Below the pieces are notes generated by a model. The model was given only the letters and a program-made list of their open reading frames with translations. It searched no databases and was not told where the DNA came from. Below, piece by piece: positions 22,131 to 32,610 of a stretch of DNA of 33,373 nucleotides. The stretch is from the NCBI GenBank assembly GCA_964058805.1, contig CAXKVV010000119.1, positions 1 to 33,373 of the forward strand, given 5' to 3'. The position numbers and the translations under genes were made by a program. Origin of the DNA: Schoenoplectus triqueter. Lineage: Eukaryota > Streptophyta > Magnoliopsida > Poales > Cyperaceae. Positions within the stretch are counted from its first letter, which is position 1, and every line of letters begins with the position of its first letter.

Positions 22131-25100
22131 CCGCCTTTCGTATTTTTAAACTTTCGATTTAATATTTTTATTATTAAAAATAGAATTATTCTAATAATTA
22201 ATTTAAGAAAAATCTGCATTTTTTATTACTAACTTGATAGATAATCCTTTATTAGTTCGCCATCGCCGAAGAAGAATTAATGGTTCCAAGTTCCAAGTTC
22301 CAACAAATGAATATACGCTGCTGACTCGCCATATCTACTATTTACTCCATCCAGCCACAGAGGATCAGAGACAGTCTAGCATGTTCTGTGGCCCTTGGGA
22401 ACGGGACAGCTTGACCAATCAGAGTTGGATCAAGGGTCCTAGACATCTCTCCAGGCTGCAGTGCAGACTGATTACCAGTATACCAGGAAAAGAGGGATGT
22501 ATCTGGTGACTTTTAGATCAGTGGAGCATTGGTCATGCAACTTTGTGTGCATCAGTGCACGCGTGATCGGGATTAGGAGAATATCTGAATTCAGTATTCA
22601 TGAATTGTTCTCGAACTCATTGATTCGTAAATACTCAAAACTTTTTTTTTTCACACTCATATTTGATATCTTTAATTTTATGTTTTCTGATTAGATTTCA
22701 TTTCTAACGTACCCCATTTATTTGAAATTATAGACGTTGTTATTGTTGTTATAGTGTCTGAACATGTATGTTCCGAAATCCGATAAACATTTAAACTTTT
22801 TTTGAAGGGAGATAAATAGAGGGAAAAGTTGGATTGGTCTGTTCGTGCACATCAATAATTCTATATTTAACTTGGTTACTACCATGTAACAAGATAGCTA
22901 AATGAATTTAAAGACAGCATAAGAAACTCGTTGAGAGCCAATCAAGAAAATTTACATTATGGTTATCTTTTAATTTTACAAAAGAATCTTTTTAGATATC
23001 CTTTTCAAGTTTATAAATAATGGATAAAGTTATTATTTCAATGAATTTTAACATTCTAATATTAAATAATACACGCTGCATCATCAAACATTTTTTTTGT
23101 CTTATTTTCAAATTTACTTGTATTATGTGAAAATTTATTATGAAAATTGTGAAGATCAATGATCCCTTATTCAAATAATAAGATCTTATTTAATAGACGA
23201 GACGAGATCTACAAAGACCATCAATTGCTACTTTCTAATATTGAAATACATTTGATAACTAGAGTTGTGCAAAAAGGAAAAAAAAAATTCTAACTCGCCT
23301 AACTCACATGACGGCCCAACTCTGATAAAGTTTTTATTTTGATTAATTCGTTATATTGTGTTGGGTTATAAATTTATTTTTAGAAATGCATTTAAATCGC
23401 ATCTAGCTGCACACAATTTTATCATATGTTTTTAAAAACTTGTCCATGCAATTTATAGAAAAACAAAATCAATAATAAAATCCTTTAAATGGTTGAAATT
23501 CTACTTTGAATTTTAATTATTGGTATGAAAATTTTGTTATAGGATCTAAATAAAATTTAATTGTTAATTCATTTTTGATGTTTAATGTTGAATTATTTAT
23601 AATATATTTATATTTGTCAATTTTCCATCTTTGAGTAATGTTATTAATATCATGTTTAATCTTAAATAAAAGTAGCAAAAAATAAAATATATTATTCAAT
23701 TGAAACTATAACTCATTTAACCCGTATAATCTGTATAAAATCACATATAAAAAAATAGATATATTTTATCGGGTCTACGAGTGATTTAAGATTTTTCTAC
23801 TCAGTTTAATTAATCGATAATCCGTGTTTGAACCGAGACGGCACAAGGACCACCATTCATCTTTTATTTGGCATTATCATGATGAGATAATTGATTCGGT
23901 AAGAGAGAGAGTGTGTGAGAGAGGACCACTTTTTTTTTTCTATTTTGCTTTGAATGAAATGAGAGAGAAACCATGCTTACCAGTGTGAACACAGACCACC
24001 AAAAGTTGACATCGACCAAGAAAACAATTGCGACACGAAACTGGGCAATTGCCTAATTGCATCAGTACAATTTTTCTTAAATTAGGTGAGATTTCATTTT
24101 TCTTAAATTTTTAATAAATTAAAAAAAATGAATTTGACCGAAAGAGTGATTTTTACAGTAAAAATAAAAAAATAATGGGAATGCTTCATTATTAAGAAAG
24201 TATTTGGTAAATCGGATTTGAAGTTATGGATGCGAACTTAGTGATTTTTATTTGTGATATTCGGTGTGAAATAATGCATGCGTGATTAGTCTGGTACAAT
24301 AACAACAAGACCCAGCCTTTTTTGATCAAGCATCTAACTCCGCTAGCACAACACTAATCTAAGTCTTTTTGGCACCCCAAATGAATTTTAGTCTAAGTAG
24401 AAAAATACTAATTCGATATATCAAATTATATGTGGTATATCAGTTTAGTTTTTGTTGGAATATCAATTATTATTTGATTATGTTGTATTATATTATTATA
24501 TTATGATTTATTATTATATTATTTAGTATGATTATAATTTTTTTATTATATTATTATATTATGATTATAATTATAATTATTTTATTAACTATTCTGATTA
24601 ATAACTGTCAAATGATATTTTCGCTCTTTCAAATAATAAAAAATATTACTCTTTTAACATTATTTTAAAATGACACTATTCTATCGCTCTTCAAGACTAT
24701 TCCTTGATTTGTCAAACAAGCCAAGCTTTTAAGCCATCGAAAAGCCGGAAAAGTTACACTGAAGTCCAATTAAGTAGTTACTGATTTATAACAAATCGCT
24801 TAATTTGAATCATATTTTAACCTAAAGAAGAAACCATTCATTCAAAGTTGTTGAATCATTTAATCAGGAATGGAATTAATCATTATCCACATTATCATGC
24901 ATATTTATATTCATGACACCCTAAAAAGATATTCGTGACGATTTATGACCTCTATAAAATTTAGTAAAGGGAAGGATCCTTGGGCAGAGGCAAATGCATA
25001 GTTAGCCGAGTTTTATTTTTTTATTTTTTTAACATACAAGGGATCCCTCGGGTTCAATATTTCATGTTTCAAACACTTTCTATACGGAGCTACATGATTT

Positions 25101-25498
25101 TTGTGATTGTTATTCATCATTAAATTAAAAGTTGATCCTCTGTCTTTGTTATTATCTGCGTTATGTCGCAGGAAACAAATACAATTAATTATTTTGTCTT
25201 TTATTAATGAAATCTTGGTCAAGATACTCGATCCTTCTTGTATTCCCAATTTCCCATACGATAAAACTTGACTACTCGAGCCCAATTCCCATACGATATC
25301 GAATATGACAATTCCCATACGATCTCACATACTAAAGCGTGAGGTATCGTATTACTACATATTTAAATGTATATACTTTAATGTTTTAAATTTTTAAAAA
25401 ATCATACATACATATTTAATATATTATGCAATATGTCTAACATATGTGACAATGAAGTTAAAATAAATTTGTAAAGAATCTTTCAATTTCAAAGCTAT
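22131..25498. other. AT-rich intergenic DNA with decayed repeat remnants
   Basis: No gene is recognised. A GC-richer patch at 22260-22560 contains open frames without family resemblance. TAGAGTTGTGCAAAA at 23260 could be one end of an old hAT element. A (TTA/ATT)-rich low-complexity stretch fills about 24478-24595. The 15-bp motif CAATTCCCATACGAT recurs at about 25247 (one extra T), 25283 and 25309. Confidence 0.35.
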
Positions 25499-25780
25499 TG
25501 TTGAAATTAGTTCACACAAGGAAATTTAATTTATTGTTGCTAATTGGAATATTGAGAATGAAGACATTTTATATATTTGATTTGTTGCTGGTATATATTA
25601 TTTATACAATGGTACCAAATGGTACACTCAACGGTAAAAAAATGGGAAAAAACGGAAGTGAGTGGAAGTGGTAGAAACATTGCTCCTCTTTTTCTAATGG
25701 GCCGATGATAACACAACTGCAAGCTTTGAGCCCCCAATTAATAAAATAAAATTTTATTTTCTAATTACCTTATTTATTCA
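25499..25780 (-). repeat. 3' LTR of the copia element (282 bp)
   Basis: Pairs with 30413-30692 throughout, including GGTACACTCAACGG and GCAAGCTTTGAG. On the plus strand it begins TGTTGAAATTAG and ends TTTATTCA, so it keeps the standard TG...CA ends. Confidence 0.93.
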
Positions 25781-26270
25781 AGACTCCCCCTAAAATTAGG
25801 GGTGAGTATGGATCTATCTTTTCTAACTTGTCGATATTCCTTCGAAATGGCTTAAGCTCCAAACCCTTGGTAAATGCATCGGCAAGTTGGTCCTCACTTT
25901 TTACATATGACGTTTCTATTTCCTTGGATTGAATTTTTTCCCGCACAAAATGACAATCAACTTCAATGTGCTTAGTTCTCTCGTGTAGTACGAGATTTGA
26001 AGCGATGTGTCGAGCGGCTTGATTGTTACAAAATATTTTCATCGGTGCTTGATGTTTGATTCCTAATTTTTCAAGTAGTTGTTTGTTCCAAATCAACTCA
26101 CTTGAGATTGATGTCATAGCCCGATATTCCGCTTCGGCACTCGAGCGGGCCACGATATTCTGTTTCTTGCTTCTCCATGTGAATAATTTTTCACATATAA
26201 ATGTGCAAAAATCGGTAGTTGACCTTTGATCAAATCTTCCAGCCCAATCTGCATCGAAATAGCCACACAC
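25770..26270 (-). pseudogene. copia RNase H domain
   Basis: Open frame of 166 residues with the copia RNase H signature: GYFDADWAG, ARSSAEAEYRA, and HIEVDCHFVREK near the end, followed by QLADAFTKGL. The catalytic position usually read as Asp in IFCDNQAA is Asn here (IFCNNQAA), which should impair metal binding. The frame terminates inside the 3' LTR. Confidence 0.92.
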
Positions 26271-26300
26271 TTCGTTAGATTTATTATTTTTAAAACAAAT

Positions 26301-26570
26301 TTATTTTCCGGGCGTTCCTTTTAAGTACCTTAAAATGCTATCAATGGCATCTAAGTGTGATGTCCTAGGTGAATGCATAAATTTGCTAATTTGACTAATA
26401 GAATATGTGATATTGGGTCTAGTCATGATGAAATAAATTAATTTACCCACTAATCGTTGAAATTGATTGATATCCTCTAACAGTTTACCATCTTTAATAT
26501 TTAGTTTACATTTACTACCCATGGGAGTTAATGTCGGCTTACACCCTAGTTTACCGGTTTCTTTTAACAA
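26301..26570 (-). pseudogene. copia reverse transcriptase C-terminal/connection region
   Basis: Contains MGSKCKLN, the FQRLVGKLIYF block, TRPNITYSISQISKFM and ILRYLKGTPGK, all standard for copia polyproteins between the polymerase core and RNase H. It is separated from the flanking frames by a stop upstream and a stop before 26270. Confidence 0.9.
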
Positions 26571-26653
26571 GTCTAATACATATTTTCTTTGAGAAATGAA
26601 TAAGCCCTTTGGTGAATGAGCAATCTTAATACCTAAAAAATATTTTAATAATT

Positions 26654-27217
26654 CTAAGTCTTTAATGTTAATTCTTTTAATTGGGTCTTAACCTTTCTTA
26701 TTTCTTCTAAATTATTTTCTGTAACAATTATATCATCTACATAGACTAGAATAATGATAGTATATTTTTTATCAATCTTGAAAAATAAAGAATGATCGAC
26801 ATTACTTACCTTAAAGTCATAAGAAATTAAATAATTGCTTAATTTTCTATACCATGCTCGGGGTGATTGCTTCAACCCATAAACTTCTTTCTTATGTCCG
26901 GACGAAAGCATCATATAGACTTCTTCCTCTAATGTTCCTTGTAAAAATATATTTCTCACATCTAATTGATATAGGGTCCAATTTTGGTTTACCGCTAATG
27001 AAAAAGGAATCCTAACAATGTTCATTTTTGCCACGGGTGCAATTGTTTCTTCATAATTTATCCCGTATGTTTGAGTATATCCTTTGACTACTAATCGTGA
27101 TTTGTATCTTTTAATGGTTTCATCACTATTATATTTAATCTTATATACCCATTTACACCCAACTGATTTTTTATTTTTTGATAATTGAGTGATTGCCCAA
27201 GTTTCATTTTTTTTCAA
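26654..27217 (-). pseudogene. copia reverse transcriptase core
   Basis: 187-residue frame with CKWVYKIKYNSDETI, KSRLVVKGYTQ, the first catalytic Asp in YQLDVRNIFLQG, KQSPRAWY and the YVDDIIV box. Catalytic Asp residues of the polymerase are kept. The PEGF(...)VCKL region is shortened: SSGHKKEVYGLKQ follows closely after EEVYMM, a probable internal deletion. Confidence 0.93.
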
Positions 27218-27265
27218 GTGCCTTTAACTATTCTTCCATTGCTTTGCACCATTTAGGGTTCTCAA

Positions 27266-27559
27266 TTACATTCCTAAAAATATTGGTTCTTGTTCTTTAG
27301 ATATAGAAGTTAGATATGCCTTGTGAATTATTAAAATATTTTCATATGTAATAAAATCTTGAATATGATATTGTACCTTGTAGGTTAAAAATTCTCTTAA
27401 CCTTGTTGACGGATGAATCTCCCGGGTCGATCTTCTCAAAGGCACTACTTCAACATCTTCTTCTTGTTCCTCGTTGGTTTGAGATGTTTCCTCAACTTGT
27501 TCGTTGGGTAGAGGATCTTCTTTTACTTCAATCTCGGGCTCCAACTCTCCTTCTTGCAC
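27266..27559 (-). pseudogene. copia polyprotein linker between integrase and reverse transcriptase
   Basis: Acidic stretch rich in Glu (VEETSQTNEEQEEDVEVV) followed by LRRSTREIHPSTRLREF, the RRSxRxxxPxxxL motif that precedes the reverse transcriptase in copia elements. It is in a separate frame from its neighbours. Confidence 0.85.
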
Positions 27560-27580
27560 GAGATTAATCTTATTCCCTTC

Positions 27581-27931
27581 TTATATTATGAGTTGATCTC
27601 TTTCGGTTGGTTCGGAGAATAAAATCTCATTTGATAGTTCTTGTGAATATTTCTCATTTATTTCCCTCTTATAGTAAGGCTCATTTTCATGAAAAATTAT
27701 ATTTCTCAAAATAATAAACTTTTTGTTAATTGGATTAAAATATTTGTATCCCTTTTTTTGAGATGAGTATTCCAAAAAAATAGCCTTAATTGCCCTAAAA
27801 TCAAGTTTATCTTGCTTGTTATTATTGCAAACGAAACATGTGCATCCAAACACTCTAAGGTAATTAATAATTATTTTTCGTTGATAGAGAATTTCTAATG
27901 GACTCTTATATGCTAAATTGGTACTTGGCAA
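27581..27931 (-). pseudogene. copia integrase C-terminal part
   Basis: Begins with KSPLEILYQRK and continues LRVFGCTCFVC and KAIFLEYSSQKKGYKYFNP, the conserved block after the integrase catalytic core in copia elements. Sequence between 27931 and 28098 is out of frame with this piece. Confidence 0.88.
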
Positions 27932-28097
27932 TCAATTAATTTAAATACGTTGATGTTAGAATGACATCCAACTAATAACTTTTTGGAACGTTCTTTTAAA
28001 ATAATAACACTCTTGTCATTTCTAATAAATGTCTATTTTTCCTTTTCGATACTCCAGTTTGTTCCGAGGTATAAACACATGAGGTTTGATATAAAAT

Positions 28098-28466
28098 CTA
28101 TTTTTGTTTGAAAAAAATTATGAAAATTTGGTTTATAAATTCCGTTCCATTATTGGATCGAAAGACTTTAATCTTTGCACTATATTGATTTTCTATAAAA
28201 TAATAAAAATCTTGAAAGTGTGAGAACACTTCACTTTTATTTTTCATTAAATATAACCAAGTTATTTTTGAAAAATCATCAATAAATATAATAAAATACT
28301 TATATCCATTAAATGATTCGATTGGAGCTGGGCCCCATACATTAGAATGAATTAAATCAAAAAGTTTTTCACTCTTATATGTTGATAAATTAAATGATAA
28401 TTTAGTGCATTTTTCTAGCTTACAAACCTCACAACTACTATTATTCAAATTTGAAAAATCAAACAA
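28098..28466 (-). pseudogene. copia integrase N-terminal zinc-binding and catalytic core region
   Basis: CEVCKLEKC supplies the Cys half of the HHCC zinc site. The His half (LWHQIIGHPS) is just upstream, at about 28485-28530, in another frame, so a frameshift lies near 28475. The usual first catalytic Asp in HSDVWGP is Asn (HSNVWGP), and the second in RSDNGTEF is Asn (RSNNGTEF); both changes would abolish strand transfer. Confidence 0.9.
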
Positions 28467-28834
28467 ATACTTAAAATTTTATCGGACGGATGACCAATAA
28501 TTTGATGCCAAAGAGTACTCAATTTATCTTCTTTTCTAGAGTTGAGATTGATTTTTTTATTCAAATAATAAAGTCCAATTTTAATGATCCATCGCCAATC
28601 ACTCTCTTCAATATCAATTTCTGAAAATTTACATTTTTAGATGAGAAAATAAGTTCACATTACAATTCCCTTATGATTCTACTAATTGATAATAGATTAG
28701 ATGCACCATCTTTGACAAGCAAGACATTTGATATTTTTCTTGAGAAAATTATAATCGAACCATCACCTAAGATTTCTATTTTTTTGTCATTTGCAACCGT
28801 CACATATTGCTTTGTTGAAAATTCATTAAAATTT

Positions 28835-29095
28835 TCAAGTATGTTTTTTATTTCCCGTCATGTGATCGGTTGCCCCCGAGTCTAATACCCGTTGAGTATT
28901 TAAAGATGATATTGAATTTAGAGACATGCCAGAGGCTTTTGTTCCTTGATTTTGTGCTAATAACATGGATAGTTGTTGCATGAGCTGTTGCATTTGATCC
29001 GGTTGTGCTACTGCTCTTTCTTCAGATGGATTTATTTTAGCCGACCCACTTGTGTGGTTCACTTGCGCCAACCCTTTTGTGTGATTTACTTGCAC
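28835..29095 (-). pseudogene. copia gag C-terminus and protease
   Basis: Gln/Met-rich linker (QMQQLMQQLSMLLAQNQG) followed by VLDSGATDHMTGN, the aspartic protease active-site motif of copia elements. The first Asp-Ser-Gly is intact. The frame closes soon after this motif, so the remainder of the protease is broken. Confidence 0.88.
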
Positions 29096-29224
29096 CGACC
29101 CTTCATTTGCTTATGTTAAAAAACTTCTCTTCTTCTCATAGTGATTTACGTCGGCTCTCTTCTCTTATTTTCGTTCTCCTCCATACCTCGGTCCTTTTGG
29201 GTGAAGCTCGAGGTGAAGATGCCA

Positions 29225-29266
29225 ACAGGCTTCTTGGGTGTGACCGTCCTTATTACAATGTCTGCA
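29225..29266 (-). pseudogene. copia gag zinc knuckle (CX2CX4HX4C)
   Basis: The minus strand reads CRHCNKDGHTQEAC, an intact 14-residue CCHC knuckle that packages element RNA in functional elements. It is in the same frame as the gag piece at 29276-29554 but separated from it by a stop codon. Confidence 0.85.
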
Positions 29267-29275
29267 CCTCGACAC

Positions 29276-29953
29276 TTAGGGGTAGTTGGATCTAGGATTT
29301 TGGTATTGAGATGATTCGGCGACGGCAGCTACAAGGAATGCTCTCACCTCAGATTGCTCTGTCGATTGTTGCTCCATCACAATCCTCTTAGTTTCCTCCC
29401 TTTCTAGCATGGACACCACCTCATCTAAGGGTAGCGGTTCTAACATGAGCAGTATTTGGGATCTTACTGAGTCGTAACTGGGTTCAAAAATGGCTAAGAA
29501 CTCGAAGACCTCGTCTTGTTCTTCCCTTCTCTGAGTCTCCTCTGGATCATTCATTGGAGGCTTATATAGTTTGAGCTCTTCTTTCTTTTTCTATAATTTG
29601 CTGAAGATCTCAGTTATTGTTTCACCCGACTGCTTGATTTGTTGGATCTCTTGTTGGAGTTGGTAAATATGAGCATAGTTCCTCTTTTGCTGTCACATTT
29701 GTTGTGTTGTGTTCTAGTATGAGATGATATCTGCCACATGGGGTTCTATGGTAGAAATCAACCAGGTACAAGTGCGATTGTCATTCTTGCGCCACTCTTT
29801 AATAACCCTCTTCTCCTTTTCTATTGGGTCACCTGAGACTTTGAGAATTGGTATGAGATTTTCACCATTGACATGCTCTAGCTTGTCTCGGCCAATAAGA
29901 CCAAATGTGGTTTGTCTAGCCCACATGTGATGGTTTTTGCCATTCAGCATCAC
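29276..29953 (-). pseudogene. copia gag N-terminal pieces
   Basis: Two frames, 29953-29714 and 29554-29276. The first has LNGKNHHMWARQ, the gag start motif of this group (LNGxNYxxW), then WLISTIEPHVADIISY. The second has FLAIFEPSYDSVRSQILLM and a helix-rich stretch typical of gag. They are separated by about 160 bp with stops. Confidence 0.85.
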
Positions 29954-30400
29954 AAAGGTCAGTTTTTCAGTGTTTTGTGATATTTTGGATGATTGTTGGT
30001 TTTGCTAGTTTTGCTGGTTGTTTTTGAGATTATTTATTGGCTGTTTTTGAGATTCTAATCTTGCTTACTGTGAGTTGTTGGTCAATTATTGGTTACCTCA
30101 CAGTTAGCAAGTTGCTGGTAAGAACAGTTACAACTAAAAACATTTATTGGTAAGAACATAATAATTATTGGTAAGAACAAATACTATACTTCCTTAGCTG
30201 ATTTCCTATATTTTCGTTCTTGTTGGTTTTGGTGCTTGCTTGCTTGCTTTTTGATTCGATGAATTAGTTTCTTGCTTCATGACCTTTGGCTCTGTGGTTC
30301 TTGGACCCTTTGTTTTGTTATGAGATATGGCCTCTGACTTTGTAGCTCTTGGACCTTTTATTATTGTTGCGGAATTTGCTGAGTTAAGCTCTTAGACATG

Positions 30401-30412
30401 GCTCTGATACCA
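30401..30412 (-). other. Primer-binding site of the copia element
   Basis: The minus strand reads TGGTATCAGAGC, complementary to the 3' end of plant initiator tRNA-Met, directly adjoining the 5' LTR. This fixes the element's orientation. Confidence 0.93.
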
Positions 30413-30692
30413 TATTGAAATTAGTTCATAGAAGGGAATTTGATTTATTGTTGCTAATCAGAATATTGAGAATGAAGATATATTATATATCTGATTTGTT
30501 GCCGGTACATACTATTTATATAATGGTACCAAACGGTACACTCAACGGTAAAAATGGGAAAAAATAGAAATGAGTGGAAACGGTAGAAATATTGCTCTTC
30601 TTTTCATAATGGGCTGATGATGACAAAGCTGCAAGCTTTGAGTCCCTAATTAATAAAACAAAATTATATTTTCTAATTGCCTTATTTATTAA
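30413..30692 (-). repeat. 5' LTR of the copia element (280 bp)
   Basis: Counterpart of 25499-25780. Its terminal dinucleotides have decayed: the plus strand starts TATTGAAATTAG and ends TTTATTAA instead of TG...CA. Confidence 0.92.
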
Positions 30693-31270
30693 CCAACTAT
30701 TCTAGTAATTAGGTTGGGTTGAGCTTGAGAATACTTAAAAATTAGGAAAAAGAATAAGTTTGTTATTATTCGATGATTCACAGAAGGCCATTAAATTTAA
30801 TATTTGCAATTTTCCTAATTTGCATCAAATAATATTTCATGACATAAAATTTAAGACATAATTATTTACACTTGCATCGGCTACGCCGATCTAATAATAT
30901 TTGCATCAACAAAGCTAATACATATAAGAAATGATGTATTTTTACATCAGCTTAGATCTGCTCTATTAGATTATATTCACATCGACAAAATTGATGCAGA
31001 AGATGAATTGATACATGAAAACAGTTAATTCTGCCCGACCTATTCAAATAGTCATTACTAATATCAGCCAAGTTGATGCAATAAGTTATCACACCAGCTT
31101 TTTATACGACATCATGCTAATGAATTTTAGTATTGATGTTGATGACAAAAGTGTTTACCCTTGAAAAATTTCAAGGATGAGTAGATGAATAAATGAAAGT
31201 AAAATCAATGATTAATAATAAATCATGAGAAGGGAAAGCAAGGAAGAAGATGGCCCACTGATCAGAAGAG
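30693..31270. other. Subterminal-repeat-like region (possible decayed DNA transposon)
   Basis: About 30840-31140 has recurring words GCATCGG, ACATCAGCTTAGATC, ACATCGACAAAATTGATGCA and ATCAGCCAAGTTGATGCA, plus the hairpin ATCGGC-TAC-GCCGAT at 30876-30890. Such short, variably oriented copies of a GATGCA/CATCGGC motif recall CACTA subterminal repeats. No transposase or termini are seen. Confidence 0.4.
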
Positions 31271-31336
31271 GTCGCTGCTTAACCCCGGAATGAATCCATT
31301 AGTCCCACAACGGAATGCTGGGCATGAAGTGGAGAG

Positions 31337-31344
31337 TATAAATA
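31337..31344 (+). promoter_or_regulatory. TATA box, unit 1 of the duplication
   Basis: TATAAATA followed by CCCCAC; well-formed plant core promoter motif, probably of a retroelement. Transcription is not demonstrated. Confidence 0.45.
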
Positions 31345-31582
31345 CCCCACTATTCTTTATCCACTCAGCATGAGTGATAGCCGAGAGGATCAAGGGAGAG
31401 AGGAGATCTCTCGGGTGTCACCATGTGATTATATCTTTGCTGACAAGTGGGACCCACATGGCAGTCCCTTATGAGCAGCTCCAATGACATGGACCTAGCC
31501 TATTTTGCTAAGAAAACTAATCAACCCGGAACAGAGGTTAAGCATTAATCCCACAATGAAATATCAGGGTGAGAGACGAGGA

Positions 31583-31590
31583 TATAAATA
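31583..31590 (+). promoter_or_regulatory. TATA box, unit 2 of the duplication
   Basis: TATAAATA followed by CTCCAC, exactly 246 bp after the first. Confidence 0.45.
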
Positions 31591-31970
31591 CTCCACCACC
31601 TCCTATTCATTCGAGGTGGCTGACCCTCGGGAGATTTCGGAGAGAGAAAATCTCCTGATGGGTCAGCCATTTGATTATATTTTCTCTGACAAGTGGGACC
31701 CACCTGGCAGTCCCTTGTAGATGGATCTAACAACATAAACCTAGCCTATCTGATGAGTCATCCATGTGACTATTTTTCACTGACAGGTGGACCCCACACC
31801 TCAGTGACCTATTGAAAGAGTCAGAATTAAACCCTAAAAATCTGCCCTTGGAGCTAACCCTAGAAAGGAGCTGAAGCAGTATAATCCCTATGCTACATGA
31901 AATGATGTCAATGCCAAGCTAGTATTCTGATACAACTAGTCATGAGAAATTTCAAATGTGATTTTGCTTT

Positions 31971-32135
31971 CAAGGCTGACCTGGTGCCAAAGCTGCGAGC
32001 AACCACCTAACCATGCTTTGATTTGTGTCAATTACTGATAAGTAGTCAGTTCTTTGACCAAGTCACCCTCATGTTAAGGGATTGAAAGTCAATTTCACAA
32101 GACTGATCAGGTGCCAAAGCTGGGAGCAACCATCT
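31971..32135. repeat. Direct repeat around GGTGCCAAAGCTG(C/G)GAGCAACCA
   Basis: The motif is at 31983-32005 and 32110-32132, 127 bp apart, each preceded by a CAAG(G/A)CTGA-like word. A second duplication within the same LTR-like region. Confidence 0.7.
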
Positions 32136-32584
32136 GATCAAGTCTAGATCTGTATCAACTGTTGACATGTAATCAACTGTTGATCAGATCAAGCCCTAAT
32201 GAATATCAATATAAGTCTAATTGGTATTTAGTTAGGGTGGTTTCTGCAAGAGAGAGATAATTGGCAGAGACACTGAGCTACAAATGAAATCTGGGATTAA
32301 TTCAGAAGAAATAATAGGGTTTATTTGACAAAAGAATTTTTAATTCAGAGGAGCAGGGGCAAAAATGGAATTAAAAATTACAGGAGTGATCATCATGAAT
32401 TTAGGGATTTTTGGTGAAAATTTCATGATTTTTGGATAAGTGGAGCCATTAAAATAAATTCAGGGAAGATAAAAGCAGAATAAATGGATTAATCAAAGGC
32501 TGAGATTTGATCAAAGCAACTCTGGGTGCAAGTTGGAGATGACAGCAGCTCTGGGTACAAACTAGGTGCAAGAAACACAGGAGG

Positions 32585-32593
32585 TATAAAATA
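32585..32593 (+). promoter_or_regulatory. TATA-like box upstream of the G-box array
   Basis: TATAAAATA at the left edge of the array, 26 bp before the first G-box palindrome. If used on the plus strand, the array would be downstream of it; if the array acts as an enhancer, either orientation is possible. Confidence 0.3.
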
Positions 32594-32610
32594 AGCGAAG
32601 AGAGAGGGTG

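Larger units (their letters stand above)
25499..30692 (-). mobile_element. Degenerate Ty1/copia LTR retrotransposon
   Basis: About 5.2 kb, read on the minus strand. It has two LTRs (5' LTR 30413-30692, 3' LTR 25499-25780), a primer-binding site abutting the 5' LTR at 30401-30412, and a purine-rich tract next to the 3' LTR (AGGGGGAGTCT on the minus strand). The domain order is gag, zinc knuckle, protease, integrase, reverse transcriptase, RNase H; integrase before reverse transcriptase defines copia. Several stops and frameshifts, plus substitutions at catalytic positions, show it is inactive. LTRs differ at very roughly 12-15 percent of positions by eye, many as transitions, so the insertion is old. 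I could not find a matching target duplication (GCTAT on the left, CCAAC on the right). Confidence 0.95.
31281..31760. repeat. Tandem duplication of about 242 bp with a TATA box in each unit
   Basis: Unit 1 starts AACCCCGGAA at 31281 and unit 2 AACCCGGAAC at 31523. Shared blocks in order are TCCCACAA, TATAAATAC, GAGA-rich CTCGGG, TGATTATAT, TGACAAGTGGGACCCAC, GGCAGTCCCTT and ACCTAGCCTAT. A third partial copy (TGACAGGTGGACCCCAC) follows near 31780. The arrangement resembles a duplicated U3/promoter of a long LTR. Confidence 0.75.

Noticed and set aside
22234..22694. Two plus-strand frames of 91 and 77 residues in a GC-richer patch
   Set aside because: No recognisable domain, no plausible splice structure and no promoter; likely a decayed repeat.
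23260..23860. Possible hAT element starting TAGAGTTGTGCAAAA
   Set aside because: The only candidate right end (near GGCACAAGG at 23846) matches poorly and no 8-bp duplication was found.
24290..24370. AATAACAACAAGACCCAGCC, similar to a widespread plant repeat
   Set aside because: Too short and diverged to assign to a SINE or LINE family.
25013..25318. 101-residue minus-strand frame
   Set aside because: It covers the CAATTCCCATACGAT short repeats and shows no family motif; it is probably chance.
25494..30697. Target-site duplication of the copia element
   Set aside because: Flanking five bases are GCTAT and CCAAC, which do not match; decay or recombination may have erased it.
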